Assembly (NCBI GenBank): GCA_902796815.1 | Contig: CADBQL010000238.1 | Location: 1 to 6,031 of the forward strand | Length of the DNA stretch: 6,031 bases | Source: an uncultured Coriobacteriaceae bacterium | GTDB taxonomy: Bacteria; Actinomycetota; Coriobacteriia; Coriobacteriales; Eggerthellaceae | Reading direction: 5' to 3' | Shown: piece by piece, positions 5,498-6,031 of the stretch | Layout: every line of letters starts with the position of its first letter | Numbering within the stretch: position 1 is the first letter of the stretch | Notes under the pieces: generated by a model | What the model saw: only the letters and a program-made list of their open reading frames with translations | Database searches by the model: none | What the model was told of the DNA's origin: nothing | Made by a program: the position numbers and the translations under genes

Positions 5498-6031
5498 TCA
5501 CTTGCGGCGAATCTGGTGATAGGCCCAGGTGATGACGACGCTCAGGAACTGCAGCACGCCCACCTCGGCGAGGGCGAATACAATGCACAAAACGAGCGCA
5601 CGCGGCGAAAGGCTGTAAATATCAAACAATTGCCAAAGCACGCCGCAGCACGCGAAAAAGCCGACCACGCACAGCGCGAACACCGCCACGCGATAACGGT
5701 TCGGTGGCTGGATGAGATTCAGCAAGATGAGAAAACCCACAGCCGAAAGCAAATACGTGCTCGCCGTTCCCACGTCCGTGACGGAAATATCGAACAACTC
5801 CGCAAACAGAATCAGATCGGCAATCGCGATGAACGAAGTCAGCGCGGCGGGTATGGCGCGTATGAGCACCGTGGAGAGGAAACGCCCTTCCTGTTTTTTC
5901 TCGTTGGGCTCAAAGGTCAGCAGGAAGGCTGGCAGGCCGATGTTGAACAACGAGATGAGCGACACTTGGTTAGGCGTGAGCGGATAGGCGAACGCGCCGA
6001 AAATGGCAAAAAGCGCCATCGAAAGCGAGAA
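5498..6031 (-). CDS. P-type cation-transporting ATPase, C-terminal membrane domain (partial)
   Basis: The frame enters from the right edge (first visible residues FSLSMALFAIFG) and runs 177 aa to a TGA at 5498-5500. The ATG at 6019 is internal and not a start. The key signature is PLTPNQVSLISLFNIGLPAFLLTFEPN, residues 17-43 of the visible part, the conserved segment of P2-type cation pumps where the membrane helices of the C-terminal bundle carry ion-binding residues. Four to five further hydrophobic helices follow, and the protein ends in the basic tail IRRK. The sequence most resembles CtpE-like pumps (calcium or related cation), but the phosphorylation motif DKTGT and the nucleotide domain lie outside the window, so the ion cannot be assigned. 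The gene converges on the membrane protein gene, with the palindrome array between them. Confidence 0.88.
   Translation of the reverse strand, partial: FSLSMALFAIFGAFAYPLTPNQVSLISLFNIGLPAFLLTFEPNEKKQEGRFLSTVLIRAIPAALTSFIAIADLILFAELFDISVTDVGTASTYLLSAVGFLILLNLIQPPNRYRVAVFALCVVGFFACCGVLWQLFDIYSLSPRALVLCIVFALAEVGVLQFLSVVITWAYHQIRRK

Noticed and set aside
6017..6019. ATG at 6019 as the start of a small membrane protein
   Set aside because: The frame is open and continuous upstream to the window edge, and the sequence is plainly the C-terminal part of a P-type ATPase.

Overview
This is a moderately GC-rich bacterial window. Shine-Dalgarno sites are strong, and the protein set (serine/alanine-rich lipoprotein, type I Idi, CmpB-like membrane protein, CtpE-like P-type ATPase, Ro60-like protein) suggests an actinobacterium, perhaps a gut coriobacterium (Eggerthellaceae-like). 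That placement is inference; there is no rRNA or other marker here.

Layout. (1) Bases 1-1051, minus strand: most of a secreted lipoprotein that runs off the left edge in a 12-bp tandem repeat coding for an acidic Asp-Glu-Thr tail. (2) Bases 1237-2009, minus: a short operon of an unrecognised 59-aa protein followed 11 nt later by idi (isopentenyl-diphosphate isomerase), with a clear sigma-70-type promoter at 2041-2070. (3) Bases 2178-3623, minus: a Ro60/Rsr protein (TROVE plus vWA domain, intact MIDAS), closed by a good rho-independent terminator at 2121-2153. (4) Bases 3624-4226: a long gap without a confident protein gene. It holds, divergent from rsr, a candidate Y RNA at about 3841-3951 whose ends pair into a helix resembling the Ro-binding site (GTCGAAG opposite CTTGAT), with a plausible promoter just upstream, and a perfect 12-bp inverted repeat partly overlapping it. 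(5) Bases 4227-5303, plus: a multi-pass membrane protein of the CmpB-like 'putative ABC transporter permease' family. (6) Bases 5304-5491: four 29-bp near-palindromes at 49-55 bp spacing, filling the space between convergent genes. (7) Bases 5498-6031, minus: the C-terminal membrane part of a P-type cation ATPase, cut by the right edge.

The central system is rsr plus its putative Y RNA. In studied bacteria, Rsr is a ring-shaped RNA-binding protein and Y RNA tethers it to an exoribonuclease for structured-RNA decay or quality control. The other genes look like unrelated housekeeping or envelope functions; Idi would serve isoprenoid supply (quinones, undecaprenyl carriers).
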